Below are positions 41,779 through 51,291 of a stretch of 64,000 nucleotides of DNA, piece after piece. This DNA comes from an uncultured Ruminiclostridium sp. (GTDB lineage Bacteria; Bacillota; Clostridia; Oscillospirales; Ruminococcaceae): NCBI GenBank assembly GCA_947627695.1, contig CANQXF010000006.1, positions 62,001 through 126,000 of the forward strand, read 5' to 3'. A model generated the notes under the pieces. That model did no database searches. It was given only the letters and a program-made list of their open reading frames with translations, and was not told the origin of the DNA. Within the stretch, counting starts at the first letter, position 1, and each line of letters begins with the position of its first letter. The position numbers were made by a program, and so were the translations under genes.

Positions 41779-43302
41779 TCAGGCAGATTTTTTTAATTCT
41801 TTCAATGCCGATTCTAATGTATTGTCTTTTATGCTTTCCATATACTTGTTTAGCTCATTTACTACTGTAATGCACACATTCCAGAAATCCGCACTTTCTT
41901 TTTGCATTTCTTCAAATGAAATTGTATGCAAATTTGAGCTAACATTTATATTTCCTTTCAAAAAATCAATATTAAGTGTGTATTGTTCATTTTCAACAAT
42001 AATTTCTACAGAATCAGATTCGCTGATGAAAACGCCCTCCTCCAGGTCTTTCCTTTCGAGGATTTCCATAAAACCATTCATAGTTTGGCAAGCTTTTGCT
42101 CTGTTATCATTGTTCCTTTCGATCTGACAGGCTTTTTGAGAGAAGAAAACATCTTTAGTATAAAGTTTGTCATTGCTAAGAATAGCCTGTGCTTGCTTTC
42201 TGACTATTTTTTCTAAGCAAGAGACACGTTCTGGTGAAAATGTATCATCACCACGGAATGAAAAAGAAAAATCGCACATATCCTTGACTCTGTTTCTGAT
42301 TATATCGTTCATTCCCATTTGTCCAAGACGAGTGAAATCTTCACCTAATTTAGGAGAACACACAAAAAGCTTACTTCCGATATTCTCAAAACCTTCAGTA
42401 GAAACATACGGCAGCAGAGATATGTTCAAATCAAAGATAGGAGCTATTGAAACTATTTCGAGCGTATCATTATCGAATAGCACTCCGTAATTGCCTGTAT
42501 GCCTATCCTGATTAAAACACAGCGCATCAGTAACAAGCAGTTCTCTGAATTGCTGTTCGCAACCTATACTTTCAAAAAAATCATATACATTTTGTAAGTT
42601 ATGAGTGGAAGTATCTGCTATTTTCGCATATGAAACATAACCGTATTGTTCATTTGTGAACAGATCACATTTTGAAACAAGTTTATCATACAATGTTGTA
42701 AGGCTGTAAAAAACAGAGTTATCAGGGCTGATTATTTTAGCAATTTCCGACGACAGCGTTTCACAATAAGGTTCAAGTCCTTTTCCAAATTCACCGCCGC
42801 GTTTATACAAGAAAATATCAGAGCCGTTTTCTCCTGTTTTATCCTCTTTTCTAAAGCACTTTCTAAAAGAACCCTCGCAAGTGAGTTCGGGAGAGTTCAA
42901 AGAAAAACTCACATCATTCGATCCAATTCCCTCAAAAGCAAGTTTCGATATTGTTTCATTAAATTGATTGCGATATAACGATACTTGATCCCAAGAAATG
43001 TTTTCTGATTCTGCTTTGAGCCAGAATGTATCATTGATGGTCGTTGCGTGTGTTATTTTAATAAAATCCTCGTTGTTATCGCAGCCTAATTGTTTCATAA
43101 GTGTTTGCAGATGAGTATTATGCTTTGAGCCTTTTCGATTTTCGATCCACGAATTGATTTCTTTGAAACCGATTGGCAGATCGCCTGTTTTCTTGTGAAG
43201 TTCAAATACAACTCTATCTGAAAATTCTGTTGCAGGTTTTACGCAAATTACCGCCGCAACATTATCTTTATTCATAAGATAATACATATGCATATCGATC
43301 AT
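41779..43302 (-). CDS. HipA-like kinase without a visible antitoxin
   Basis: The 507-residue protein contains a HipA/CtkA-type kinase core. The catalytic loop reads LCFNQDRHTGNYG (about residues 265-280) and the metal site IAPIFDLN (about 295). GSDIFLYKRGG may supply the ATP-site lysine. The N-terminal 130 residues and the last 120 are not recognised. HipA kinases phosphorylate translation targets such as glutamyl-tRNA synthetase and are usually paired with HipB; no HTH partner is next to this gene. It is AT-rich relative to the window and splits the nadD-yqeK pair, so it was probably acquired. Several ATG codons lie at the start without a strong binding site, so the exact start is uncertain. 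Confidence 0.68.
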   Translation of the reverse strand: MIDMHMYYLMNKDNVAAVICVKPATEFSDRVVFELHKKTGDLPIGFKEINSWIENRKGSKHNTHLQTLMKQLGCDNNEDFIKITHATTINDTFWLKAESENISWDQVSLYRNQFNETISKLAFEGIGSNDVSFSLNSPELTCEGSFRKCFRKEDKTGENGSDIFLYKRGGEFGKGLEPYCETLSSEIAKIISPDNSVFYSLTTLYDKLVSKCDLFTNEQYGYVSYAKIADTSTHNLQNVYDFFESIGCEQQFRELLVTDALCFNQDRHTGNYGVLFDNDTLEIVSIAPIFDLNISLLPYVSTEGFENIGSKLFVCSPKLGEDFTRLGQMGMNDIIRNRVKDMCDFSFSFRGDDTFSPERVSCLEKIVRKQAQAILSNDKLYTKDVFFSQKACQIERNNDNRAKACQTMNGFMEILERKDLEEGVFISESDSVEIIVENEQYTLNIDFLKGNINVSSNLHTISFEEMQKESADFWNVCITVVNELNKYMESIKDNTLESALKELKKSA

Positions 43303-43428
43303 CTCTGTTTAAATGCTTATTGTTTTTTATCAGTCACCTGATGTTCCAATTACAAAACGGAAACGTTTTTTAATCACCGTACTAATGCTCGTTTGTTTCA
43401 ATAAATTCCGAATAAAATCAGAAGTTAT

Positions 43429-43884
43429 CAGCGTGCAAGTATGGTGTAAGTAGTTTTCCGGTTTCGCATAATTCGCGCATCTGAAAATCCCGCTTTCTTC
43501 AAAACCTCGATCGACTCCGCGAAATGATCTGTCAGAACGAAATATCCGTTGTCGGTCAGTGCGGTATTCAGCTTTTTTATACAGCTTCAGCTTTTGTGCA
43601 GCGGTGAAGTGATGGAGCGATCTGAAAATTTCCGTTTAAGCACCGTCAGCATATCGGTTGACAAATCTATCCCAATCACTGACGTTTCACTGTTCAGAAT
43701 AAAGTAGTATTCAAATTCAAGCCTTGCACCACAGCCCAGATCAAGAACATTTATACAGTGTTCCGACGGCGGCAAGGTTGCCGTATAAGGATAAAATTCC
43801 TCTGCGTCTCAATTTCCGTCATCATATGCTCGTCATATCCGTTCAAACGGGCGGTGAAAAAGCGTCCGTTTTTTCAAGTTTCAT
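43429..43884 (-). pseudogene. Decayed SAM-dependent methyltransferase
   Basis: Fragments of one class I methyltransferase can be read in different frames. An N-terminal part (KLEKTDAF, then in another frame FTARLNGYDEHMMTEIE) is followed by EEFYPYTATLPPSEHCINVL with motif I LDLGCG and the VIGIDLSTDML strand. After LKRKF the middle is missing, and a C-terminal piece LTDNGYFVLTD...FAESIEVLKKAGFSDARIM ends at a stop at 43429. At least two frameshifts and an internal deletion are needed to explain this. It starts 17 bases after nadD. Confidence 0.8.
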
Positions 43885-43901
43885 ATTATCAACTTCCGCA
43901 C

Positions 43902-44489
43902 TTATCCCCTATATATCCCGTTTTCCAGAATATACTCCCTGACTTCCTCGCTGAGCATTTCCGACGTATCTCCGCCGTTTTTCAGCGTTTCCCGTATCAG
44001 GGTGGAGGAAACATCGGTGACAGGCAGATTAAGCACCCGCACATGTCCCAGCTCGGCCGCCTTTTCGGTAAGGTCGGCGTAGCTGTCCTCCTCCCTTGCG
44101 GCGGCAACTACCGTGCATTCCTTCAGGATACTTTCGTACCTGAACCACTTTTCAAAGGAAAACAGCATATCCCCGCCGATAAGCAGGAAAAACTTCGTGC
44201 CCTTGGGGTAGCTGTCCTTTATTTTTCTGAGAGTATTTATAGTGTACCCCTCTCCGCCCAGTTTTTTCTCAATGTCGCTCACATTGTAAATTTTCCCCCG
44301 AAACGCCAGCCTGCACATCTCAAGGCGGTGCTGGAAATTCGTGTCGGGAGTGGGTTTATGGGGGGAATGAAACGAGGGCATTATGATTATCTCCTCCAGC
44401 CCCAGCCGCTGACGGCAGTTTTCCGCTAAGCGGATATGCCCCAGGTGAGGCGGGTCAAAGGCTCCCCCGAAAATTCCTACTCTTTTCAT
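43902..44489 (-). CDS. nadD: Nicotinate-nucleotide adenylyltransferase
   Basis: The 195-residue enzyme makes deamido-NAD from nicotinate mononucleotide and ATP. It has the nucleotidyltransferase motif GIFGGAFDPPHLGHIRLAE at residues 4-22, MPSFHSPHKP, LIGGDMLFSFEKW and the C-terminal VSSTLIRE (ISSTxxR type). AGAGGT precedes the ATG. It lies 24 bases after yhbY. The normal downstream partners yqeK and rsfS are displaced. Confidence 0.95.
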   Translation of the reverse strand: MKRVGIFGGAFDPPHLGHIRLAENCRQRLGLEEIIIMPSFHSPHKPTPDTNFQHRLEMCRLAFRGKIYNVSDIEKKLGGEGYTINTLRKIKDSYPKGTKFFLLIGGDMLFSFEKWFRYESILKECTVVAAAREEDSYADLTEKAAELGHVRVLNLPVTDVSSTLIRETLKNGGDTSEMLSEEVREYILENGIYRG

Positions 44490-44513
44490 ATCTTACCTCT
44501 TTGCCCCAGAATA

Positions 44514-44807
44514 TCAGTCCAGATAGGAGGGCCTTTTGTCACCCTTTGGTCTGTGCTTGAAAAGCACTATCTTGTTTCCTATCACGTGGACTATCTCGCA
44601 CTCCGCCGCCTCAGCCAGCACTCCTGCCGCCTCGCTTGGAGTAAGCTCGCAGGTCTCCAGCACCTTCAGCTTTATCATCTCTCTTGCTTTCAGCGCGTCC
44701 TTTACCTGTTTTATCAGCGTATCTCCGATAGGATTTTTTCCTACCTGGAAGATCGTATCCATAGTTGAAGCTATTGATTTCAGCTTTGCTCTTTCTTTAC
44801 TTGTCAT
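44514..44807 (-). CDS. yhbY: YhbY-type CRM-domain RNA-binding protein
   Basis: The 97-residue protein is a single CRM domain linked to ribosome assembly. Family features: LKSIASTMDTIFQVGKNPIG (GxxG-like loop), IKQVKDALKAREMIKLKVL and a final IVLFKHRPKGDKRPSYLD. An upstream ATG would start inside a repeat element, so I chose 44807. The presumed binding site is only a G5 run next to the repeat. Confidence 0.88.
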   Translation of the reverse strand: MTSKERAKLKSIASTMDTIFQVGKNPIGDTLIKQVKDALKAREMIKLKVLETCELTPSEAAGVLAEAAECEIVHVIGNKIVLFKHRPKGDKRPSYLD

Positions 44808-44819
44808 AAAACCCCCGAT

Positions 44820-44976
44820 GGCAGTTGACAGTGTACAGTGTACAGTGCAAAGTTGTTGTGTCCGCTTCGCGGACATATTTGTATTGCCGCCTGCAAATTT
44901 GTACCTGTCATTTAAAATTCGTTTTTGCGAAGCAAAAACACCTTAACTGTGCACTTTGCACTTTACACTTTTAACT
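44820..44976. repeat. Palindromic intergenic element, single copy
   Basis: Same family as the array at 39404: outer inverted ends (CAGTTGACAGTGTACAGTG and GCACTTTGCACTTTACAC), the GCCGCCTGCAAATTTGTACCTGTCA core, and hairpin GTTTTTGC-GAA-GCAAAAAC. The first hairpin is different in sequence (TGTCCGC-TTC-GCGGACA) but equally perfect. It lies between rdgB and yhbY, ending 12 bases before the yhbY start. Confidence 0.85.
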
Positions 44977-44980
44977 TATT

Positions 44981-45571
44981 TTATTCTCTGTTATTTTTAA
45001 GTGTTTCAGCAAGTTTTTTCATCGCATTCGCCCTGTGGCTTATCTCATTTTTTTCCTCTTCGTCAAGCTCCGCCATACTTCTGCCGTCCTCAAGCATAAA
45101 TATGGGGTCGTAGCCGAAGCCGCCCTCGCCCACGGGCTCGTCGCCGATATAGCCGTCCAGCGTTCCCGTGACGCAGTATTCCCGCTTGTCGTCCAGAATG
45201 AAGTAAATCGCGCAGACAAACCTTGCGTTTCTCAGCGGAGTATCTACCCCCTGCATTTCCTCAAGCAACTTTTCTATCCGTTCCTTATCGGTAGCGTTTT
45301 CCCCTGCGTATCTTGCGGAATATATCCCCGGCGCTCCGCCCAGAAATTCCACCTCAAGCCCGCTGTCGTCGGCAATAACGGGCATACCCGACGCCGCCCT
45401 GACAGCCTTTGCCTTGATATGGGCGTTTTCCTCAAAGGTCTCGCCGTCCTCGATTATTTCGGGGTCAACTCCCGCCTCCGCCATAGATACCGCCTCAAAG
45501 CCGTAAGGCGTCAGCAGCTTTCTAAATTCTCGGACCTTTCCCTCATTTTTTGTAGCAATTATAACTTTCAT
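44981..45571 (-). CDS. rdgB: dITP/XTP pyrophosphatase (RdgB/HAM1)
   Basis: The 196-residue enzyme removes non-standard purine triphosphates. Motifs: VIIATKNEGKVREF at the start, VIADDSGLEVEFLGGAPGIYSARYAG (about 70-95) split over the active site, and GGFGYDPIFM near residue 150. It overlaps ftsY by 4 bases at its own start. It belongs to the smc-ftsY-rdgB-yhbY-nadD series. Confidence 0.95.
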   Translation of the reverse strand: MKVIIATKNEGKVREFRKLLTPYGFEAVSMAEAGVDPEIIEDGETFEENAHIKAKAVRAASGMPVIADDSGLEVEFLGGAPGIYSARYAGENATDKERIEKLLEEMQGVDTPLRNARFVCAIYFILDDKREYCVTGTLDGYIGDEPVGEGGFGYDPIFMLEDGRSMAELDEEEKNEISHRANAMKKLAETLKNNRE

Positions 45572-46527
45572 TGTATTTCCTCAGTATCAGCGGTTTCAGT
45601 TTTTTCCGCAGTCAGATCCATTCCCTCAAACAGTGCCTCGGCGTAATCCTCTGGGATAAAGGGCTGAAGATCGTCTATCTTTTCACCCACGCCCACCAGC
45701 TTTACGGGAATGTCAAGCTCATTCCTTATAGGTATTATTATACCACCTTTTGCCGTTCCGTCAAGCTTTGTGAGAACTATTCCCGAAATATCCGCCGCCT
45801 CTTTGAAAAGCCGCGCCTGATTTACGGCGTTCTGCCCCGTCGTAGCGTCAAGCACCAACAGCGTTTCACGGGAGGAATTTGGCAGCTTCTGCATCGTTAT
45901 CCTGTTTATCTTTTTAAGCTCCTCCATAAGATTTTTCTTATTGTGGAGCCGCCCTGCGGTATCTATTATGAGAACGTCATAGTTTTCCGCAAGGCACTTG
46001 GTGCAGGCGTCGTAAACCACTGCGGCAGGGTCCGAGCCCTCCTCCCGCTTTACGATATCCACTCCTGCTCTGTCCGTCCACACGTTAAGCTGGTCGATAG
46101 CCGCCGCCCTGAACACGTCTGCCGCCGCCACAAGGACTTTTTTCCCCTGCGCTTTCAGATTTGCGGACAGCTTGCCAACTGTGGTGGTCTTTCCCGCCCC
46201 GTTAACGCCTATCATGGTGATGACTGCGGGGGAGGAGGACAGGTCAAGCTGATTGTTCCCGCTTATCATCTGTGAGATGATCTCTTTCATTGCGGTCATA
46301 ACTTCGCCTGTGTCCGACATTTTGTCCTGCTTTGCCCGTTCTCTCAGCCTGTCGCATATCTCCACAGCCGTTTCAGCGCCCAGATCCGCCGTTATAAGCG
46401 TTTCCTCCAGCTCGTCGAAAAATTCGTCGTCTATCTTCTTATATCCTCTGAACAGCTCGCCTATTTTTCCCGCAAGACTGTCCGTAGTCTTTTTCAGCCC
46501 GTTTTTCAGCTTTTCAAAAAGTCCCAT
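45568..46527 (-). CDS. ftsY: Signal recognition particle receptor FtsY
   Basis: The 319-residue GTPase docks SRP-ribosome complexes to the membrane. It consists of the N and G domains only; the long acidic A domain is absent. G motifs: [50 protein letters not shown] and [12 protein letters not shown], ending [12 protein letters not shown]. An ATG 45 bases upstream would be encoded by the repeat element, so I chose 46527. smc lies upstream across that element. Confidence 0.94.
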   Translation of the reverse strand: MGLFEKLKNGLKKTTDSLAGKIGELFRGYKKIDDEFFDELEETLITADLGAETAVEICDRLRERAKQDKMSDTGEVMTAMKEIISQMISGNNQLDLSSSPAVITMIGVNGAGKTTTVGKLSANLKAQGKKVLVAAADVFRAAAIDQLNVWTDRAGVDIVKREEGSDPAAVVYDACTKCLAENYDVLIIDTAGRLHNKKNLMEELKKINRITMQKLPNSSRETLLVLDATTGQNAVNQARLFKEAADISGIVLTKLDGTAKGGIIIPIRNELDIPVKLVGVGEKIDDLQPFIPEDYAEALFEGMDLTAEKTETADTEEIQ

Positions 46528-46542
46528 AAAACCCCCGTAGTC

Positions 46543-46704
46543 AGTTGACAGTGTACAGTGGACAGTGGACAATTGTGGAGTTTTTCGCCGTAGGCGAAAA
46601 ACAGATTAGGATTGCCGCCTGCAAATTTGTACCTGTCATTCAAAATCCGTTTTTGCGAAGCAAAAACACCTTAACTGTGTACTTTGCACTGTGCATTTTT
46701 AACT
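46543..46704. repeat. Palindromic intergenic element, single copy
   Basis: A copy of the family at 39404 and 44820, with hairpin GTTTTTCGCCG-TA-GGCGAAAAAC, the conserved core and hairpin GTTTTTGC-GAA-GCAAAAAC, bounded by CAGTTGACAGTGTACAGTG and ACTTTGCACTGTGCA. It fills the smc-ftsY gap and ends 16 bases before the ftsY start, in the same orientation to the gene as the other copies. Confidence 0.87.
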
Positions 46705-46710
46705 TTCAGT

Positions 46711-49700
46711 TTATTCCAGTTCTTCCTCCACGTCCGCCAGCTCCTGCCTGAGCAGTCTTGACACGCCCTTTTCCTGCATGAACACTCCGTACAGCACGTC
46801 GCAGCCCTCTATCGTTCCTCTGCGGTGAGTTATGGTCATAAGCTGGGTACTGCCCGAAAAGCGTTTCAGATAGGTTATGTACTTCACCACGTTCACCTCG
46901 TCAAGGGCGGCGTCCACCTCGTCAAGCATACAAAACGGCGTGGGTCTGTGGAGCAGCATAGCGAAATAAAGCGTTATCGCCACCATAGTCTGCTCCCCGC
47001 CCGACAGGGAAATAAGGTTCTTTATCAGCTTTCCCGGCGGGGCGGCGTATATCTCTATCCCGCTGTTCAGCACGTCATTCGGGTCGGTAAGCTCAAGATG
47101 AGCGCTCCCCCCGCCGAACACCTCGATGAATACCCGCTGAAAATGCTCGTTTATGTCGTTGAAGCTGGACAAAAATCTCGCCTTTATGTCGGCTGTAAGG
47201 CTTTCTATCAGCTTTTCCAGCTCTCTCTTGGAGCCCTCTACGTCGTCAAGCTGTTTTTTCAGCTCCGCAAACCGTGCCGAGACCTCCTCGTATTCTTCGA
47301 TAGAGGCAAAATTCACGTTGCCAAGGGCGGTTATCTTCCGTCTTAACTCCGCAAGCCTGTTCTTTGCGGCGGAAATGTCCTTTGGAACGCTTGCGGCAGC
47401 GTAAGCCTCGGTGGGAGTCATCTCATACTTGTCCCACAGCCCCGACTTTATCCTTTCGCTTTCCTTTTCGCAGGCGTCCTTTCGCTCGGTAGCTATGGCA
47501 AGAGCGTTGGAGAATTTTTCCTTGTCCTCGCTTTTTTCTCTTATCTCCTTGTTTATCTCGCCTGAGCGCTTTTCAAGGGCGTTCAGCTGTTCTATCAGCT
47601 CCGCGCCCTCGTCCTTGCTCCCTGCAAGACGGGCTTTGAGCGTTTCTCCCTGCTTTACCTTTTCCTCGATATCGGAATTTAGCTGAGCTATCTTTTCCTC
47701 CTGCTCCGCTATTTCCTGTTGAAGTGCGTTCCCGCCAAGGTCGAGAGCCTTTCTGCTCTCCTCCATATCCGCCTTGCGGGACTGTATATGCTCGATATCC
47801 TTTTTCAGCGCAAGATTTTCCAGTCCCAAAGCGGTGATTTTATCGCCAAGGGCGTTCCTCTCCTCAAGACGTTTCTGCACGCCCTCGTCCGCCTGCTTTA
47901 TGCTTTGGGCAAGCGCCTCTGCGTCCTTTTCGCACTGTGCAAGCTCTTTTTTGCTCTGCTCTATTGTTTCGTTATATTTTGCAATATCCGTATCCGCGCG
48001 GGCAAGCATAGCTTCCTCGCTGTCCTGCTGTTCTTCGGCGGAGGAAATAAGCTGCTTCGTTGCGGCGATCTCTGCGCTGATGCCCGTTTCCTCCGCATTT
48101 GCGGCGGCAAGCTGTTCGTTGTAGCCCTCCATTTCAATGGACATCTTGTTTACTTCCTCACGGAGGACGGACAATTCTTCATTTGCGGTTTTCAGCTTTG
48201 CGGACAGCTCCTCCGCTTTCACGGTCAGCGTTTCTATCTCCTGATTTCTTGCGATTATCCCCGAGGTTTCCTTTAAAGAACCGCCTGTAAAGGAACCCCC
48301 TGCGTTTATCACCTGACCGTCAAGGGTGACTATCTTGAACTTATATCCGTTTTTCTTTGCGATGACCGTTGCGGTGTCTATGTCCTCCACCACGGCGCAT
48401 CTTCCCAAAGCGAACCTGATTATATCCTCATACTTTTTGTCGCACTTTACAAGGTCGCTTGCTATCCCCTCAAAGCCGTATTCCCCCTCAAGGTCTGCGT
48501 TCAGCGTGTTCCCCTTTACCGAGGTCAGGGGCAGGAAGGTAGCACGTCCGCCGCCCGTTTCCTTAAGATAGCGTATGCACCTTTTTGCGGCGTCCTCATT
48601 TGTTACGATAACGTTCTGCAAAACTGCGCCCAAAGCGGTTTCGATAGCGACGGTGTACTTTTTGTCCACCTTGATGACGTCCGCCACCGTGCCCTCAACG
48701 CCACTCACCTTTCCGTGCCTTGCGGCGTTTATCACGGACTTTACGCTGGAGGCGTACCCCGCCATATTCTTCTCCACGTCGGAAAGTATCTCCAGCCTTG
48801 ACTTGCACTGCTCATGCTCACGTCGAAGCTGTTCAAAGCTGTTTTGCTTTTCCTCCAGCTTTGCCTTTTTCCCGCCGAACAGACGGGAATAGCCCGATAG
48901 CTTGTTTTCAGCCTCGTTTTTGCTTTCCTGCACCGAGGACAGCTTTTCCTCCAGCTCCTTCCGCTTTGCCCGCCATTCCTTTATCTGCGCCTCTCTCGCC
49001 TCAAAATGCTCCTTTGAAGCGGCAAGCCGTTCCTGAAGATCGGTAATGCTCTGTGCGGCGGACTCGGCGGTAAGCTGTAACTGCGTCTTTTTAGTCAGCA
49101 GCTCGCTCTGCCTGTTTTCAAGCTCCTTATATTCACGGTCAAACTCGTCGTTTTTTGCCGACATTTCCGAAAGCTGTGCGCCAAGGCGCTTTGCCTGTTC
49201 GTCGTTGCTTTGCAGGAGCTTTTCTTTTTCCTCTATATCGGCTTCGGCGGCGTTTATCTTTTCTTCAAGCTCAGCCGAACCGTTTTCGCTGTCCTTTATC
49301 TGTTGTTTTATCTGCTCGATTTTTTCGTTGCAGTGAAGAATTTCATTTTCCAATACCGCCTTTTCGCGGTCGGCGGCGGCTATCTCGTCCCTTGCGGCGT
49401 CGCCTTTCCTGCGCAATTCCTCCTGCTGTGCGGAGATAAGCATTTTCTTTTCAGCAATTTCCTCGTTTTCCCGTTCAAGCTCCTCTATCTCACGCTGAAA
49501 ATGCTCGCATTCCCCTTGATTTGCCAGTATCCTGTCGTCCTGCTCGATAAGCTCTCTGCCTATCCTCTCTAAGTCCCACACGCCGACGCCTATATCAAGG
49601 GCTTTTTCCTCCTCCATAAGCACCCGCGCCTGTCTTGCTTTTTCCGACTGCTTTTCCAGCACGGGAATGCGGGCGGAAAGCTCCGTTTCGATATCCTTCA

Positions 49701-50271
49701 GGCGCATTATGTTGTCGTTGGCTCTTGCAAGATCGCGCTCCGCCTCCTGCTTTCTGTGGAGGAATTTGGAGACTCCCGCCGCCTCCTCAAAAAGCTCCCG
49801 CCTTTGAGTATCACGGCTGTTTATGACTTCCGAGACACGCCCCTGCCCGATAATGGAATAACCGTCCCTGCCGAGACCCGTTCCCATAAGCAGCTCCTGA
49901 ACGTCTTTCAGACGGCTTTTTTCGTTGTTTATCAGATATTCGCTGTCGCCCGTCCTGTACAGCTTTCTTGTGATAACTACCTCGTCGCTGTCCACGTTCA
50001 GCGCCCTGTCGGTGTTGTCGATGGTGAGGGAGACCTTTGCAAAGCCCATAGGCTTGCGGGAAACGGTGCCGTGAAAGATAACGTCCTCCATCTTATCTCC
50101 GCGCAGAGTTTTAGCGCCCTGCTCTCCCATAACCCAGCGCAGGGCGTCGCTTATGTTGCTTTTGCCGTTGCCGTTGCTTCCCACGATAGCGGTCATTTTC
50201 CTGTCGAAATTCAGCTCCGTCTTGTCCGCAAAGGACTTGAACCCCTGAATTTCCATGGATCTAAAAAACAT
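46711..50271 (-). CDS. smc: Chromosome condensation protein SMC
   Basis: The 1186-residue protein has the complete SMC layout: N-terminal ATPase half with Walker A GSNGNGKSN (about 32-40), two long coiled coils (about 170-500 and 670-1000), a hinge (about 510-665; GVEGTVADVIKVDKKYTVAI and the glycine-rich GGGRATFLPL), and the C-terminal half with LSGGEQTMVAITLYFAM and Walker B FCMLDEVDAALDEVNV. It would act with ScpA and ScpB, not in this window. It lies 9 bases after the radical SAM gene and precedes ftsY. Confidence 0.97.
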   Translation of the reverse strand: MFFRSMEIQGFKSFADKTELNFDRKMTAIVGSNGNGKSNISDALRWVMGEQGAKTLRGDKMEDVIFHGTVSRKPMGFAKVSLTIDNTDRALNVDSDEVVITRKLYRTGDSEYLINNEKSRLKDVQELLMGTGLGRDGYSIIGQGRVSEVINSRDTQRRELFEEAAGVSKFLHRKQEAERDLARANDNIMRLKDIETELSARIPVLEKQSEKARQARVLMEEEKALDIGVGVWDLERIGRELIEQDDRILANQGECEHFQREIEELERENEEIAEKKMLISAQQEELRRKGDAARDEIAAADREKAVLENEILHCNEKIEQIKQQIKDSENGSAELEEKINAAEADIEEKEKLLQSNDEQAKRLGAQLSEMSAKNDEFDREYKELENRQSELLTKKTQLQLTAESAAQSITDLQERLAASKEHFEAREAQIKEWRAKRKELEEKLSSVQESKNEAENKLSGYSRLFGGKKAKLEEKQNSFEQLRREHEQCKSRLEILSDVEKNMAGYASSVKSVINAARHGKVSGVEGTVADVIKVDKKYTVAIETALGAVLQNVIVTNEDAAKRCIRYLKETGGGRATFLPLTSVKGNTLNADLEGEYGFEGIASDLVKCDKKYEDIIRFALGRCAVVEDIDTATVIAKKNGYKFKIVTLDGQVINAGGSFTGGSLKETSGIIARNQEIETLTVKAEELSAKLKTANEELSVLREEVNKMSIEMEGYNEQLAAANAEETGISAEIAATKQLISSAEEQQDSEEAMLARADTDIAKYNETIEQSKKELAQCEKDAEALAQSIKQADEGVQKRLEERNALGDKITALGLENLALKKDIEHIQSRKADMEESRKALDLGGNALQQEIAEQEEKIAQLNSDIEEKVKQGETLKARLAGSKDEGAELIEQLNALEKRSGEINKEIREKSEDKEKFSNALAIATERKDACEKESERIKSGLWDKYEMTPTEAYAAASVPKDISAAKNRLAELRRKITALGNVNFASIEEYEEVSARFAELKKQLDDVEGSKRELEKLIESLTADIKARFLSSFNDINEHFQRVFIEVFGGGSAHLELTDPNDVLNSGIEIYAAPPGKLIKNLISLSGGEQTMVAITLYFAMLLHRPTPFCMLDEVDAALDEVNVVKYITYLKRFSGSTQLMTITHRRGTIEGCDVLYGVFMQEKGVSRLLRQELADVEEELE

Positions 50272-50280
50272 CGCCTGTCC

Positions 50281-51291
50281 TCAATTTCTTTTATCGTCTG
50301 CGGCGTGTATCTCCAAAAGAACGCCGCTTTTTTCCTTCATTTTGAAAGTTATCCCCTGCTCCGCCAGCGCCTGCTTGTTGCAGCCGCCGTGTCCCGAAAC
50401 GAGGCTCATATTCTTCCTGTCCGTGTAGATAACGAACCTGCTCCCGCCGATCTTTTCCATCTCAGCGAGCATTTTCCTGTACATTCTCCTGCTTTCCACT
50501 ATGTCGCCGAGAGCAGGGTGGTAAGCTCCGCCTGTGCGCTGTTTTGCCACTTCCTCAGAGGCATGAAGTCCCAGACGTATCACAGGAATGTTCTTTTCCT
50601 CAAAAAAGTCCAGCAGCTTTGCACACAATTCCACCGTTTCCTCAAAGGAAAAGCTGTTGTAAACTCCCTTTTCCCGCAGTTCGTCCAACATCGTGCCTTT
50701 AAGTATAACGGTTGGGTATATCCTCACCGTGTCGCATTTCAGCTCTGCAAATTCTCTTGCAGTTTCAAGGCAGTATTCAGGCTTATCGCCGTACAGTCCC
50801 GTCATCATCTGCAAGCCCAGTTCAATGCCGTAAGCCTTTATCATTCCGCTTGCCCGCCTTACGTCCTCGGCGGTATGACCGCGGAGATTTGCTTTCAGCA
50901 CCTCGTCGTTCATACTCTGAGCGCCAAGCTCCACCGCAGTGACGCCGAACAGCTTAAGCTCCTCCATTATCTCCTCGTCAATGCAGTCGGGACGGGTGGA
51001 ACAGCGTATCCCGCCGTACTGTTCGGGGAACGCCTTAACGTATTCCGAAGCGGCAAGCAGCAGTTCCCGCCGATAATCCTTATCCACAGCGGTAAAGCTG
51101 CCGCCGAAAAAAGCTATCTCCGCCTGTAAATTATTTTTTTGCAGCAAAGGCACCTGCGCCGCCAGTATCTCCCTCACTTCCTCGGGGAAAGGCGCTCTCT
51201 CGCTTCCGCTGATGAACCGCTGATTGCAGAAGGAGCAGGTGTTTGGACAGCCCTTGTGGGGGATAAAAATGGAAAGATTAGTTTGTTTCAT
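50281..51291 (-). CDS. Elp3-like radical SAM protein
   Basis: The 336-residue protein has the radical SAM cluster motif CPNTCSFCNQ (about residues 15-24) and the next strands IAFFGGSFTAV and GIRCSTRPDCIDEE typical of the Elp3/MiaB-like radical SAM core. The acetyltransferase half of true Elp3 is missing. Similar genes sit between rnc and smc in many Clostridia. The reaction is unknown; tRNA modification is a guess from the family. It overlaps rnc by 14 bases. Confidence 0.85.
   Translation of the reverse strand: MKQTNLSIFIPHKGCPNTCSFCNQRFISGSERAPFPEEVREILAAQVPLLQKNNLQAEIAFFGGSFTAVDKDYRRELLLAASEYVKAFPEQYGGIRCSTRPDCIDEEIMEELKLFGVTAVELGAQSMNDEVLKANLRGHTAEDVRRASGMIKAYGIELGLQMMTGLYGDKPEYCLETAREFAELKCDTVRIYPTVILKGTMLDELREKGVYNSFSFEETVELCAKLLDFFEEKNIPVIRLGLHASEEVAKQRTGGAYHPALGDIVESRRMYRKMLAEMEKIGGSRFVIYTDRKNMSLVSGHGGCNKQALAEQGITFKMKEKSGVLLEIHAADDKRN

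Noticed and set aside
49756-51129. 457-residue plus-strand frame opposite smc and the radical SAM gene
   Set aside because: It is a long antisense frame without family features, fully explained by the codon usage of the real minus-strand genes.
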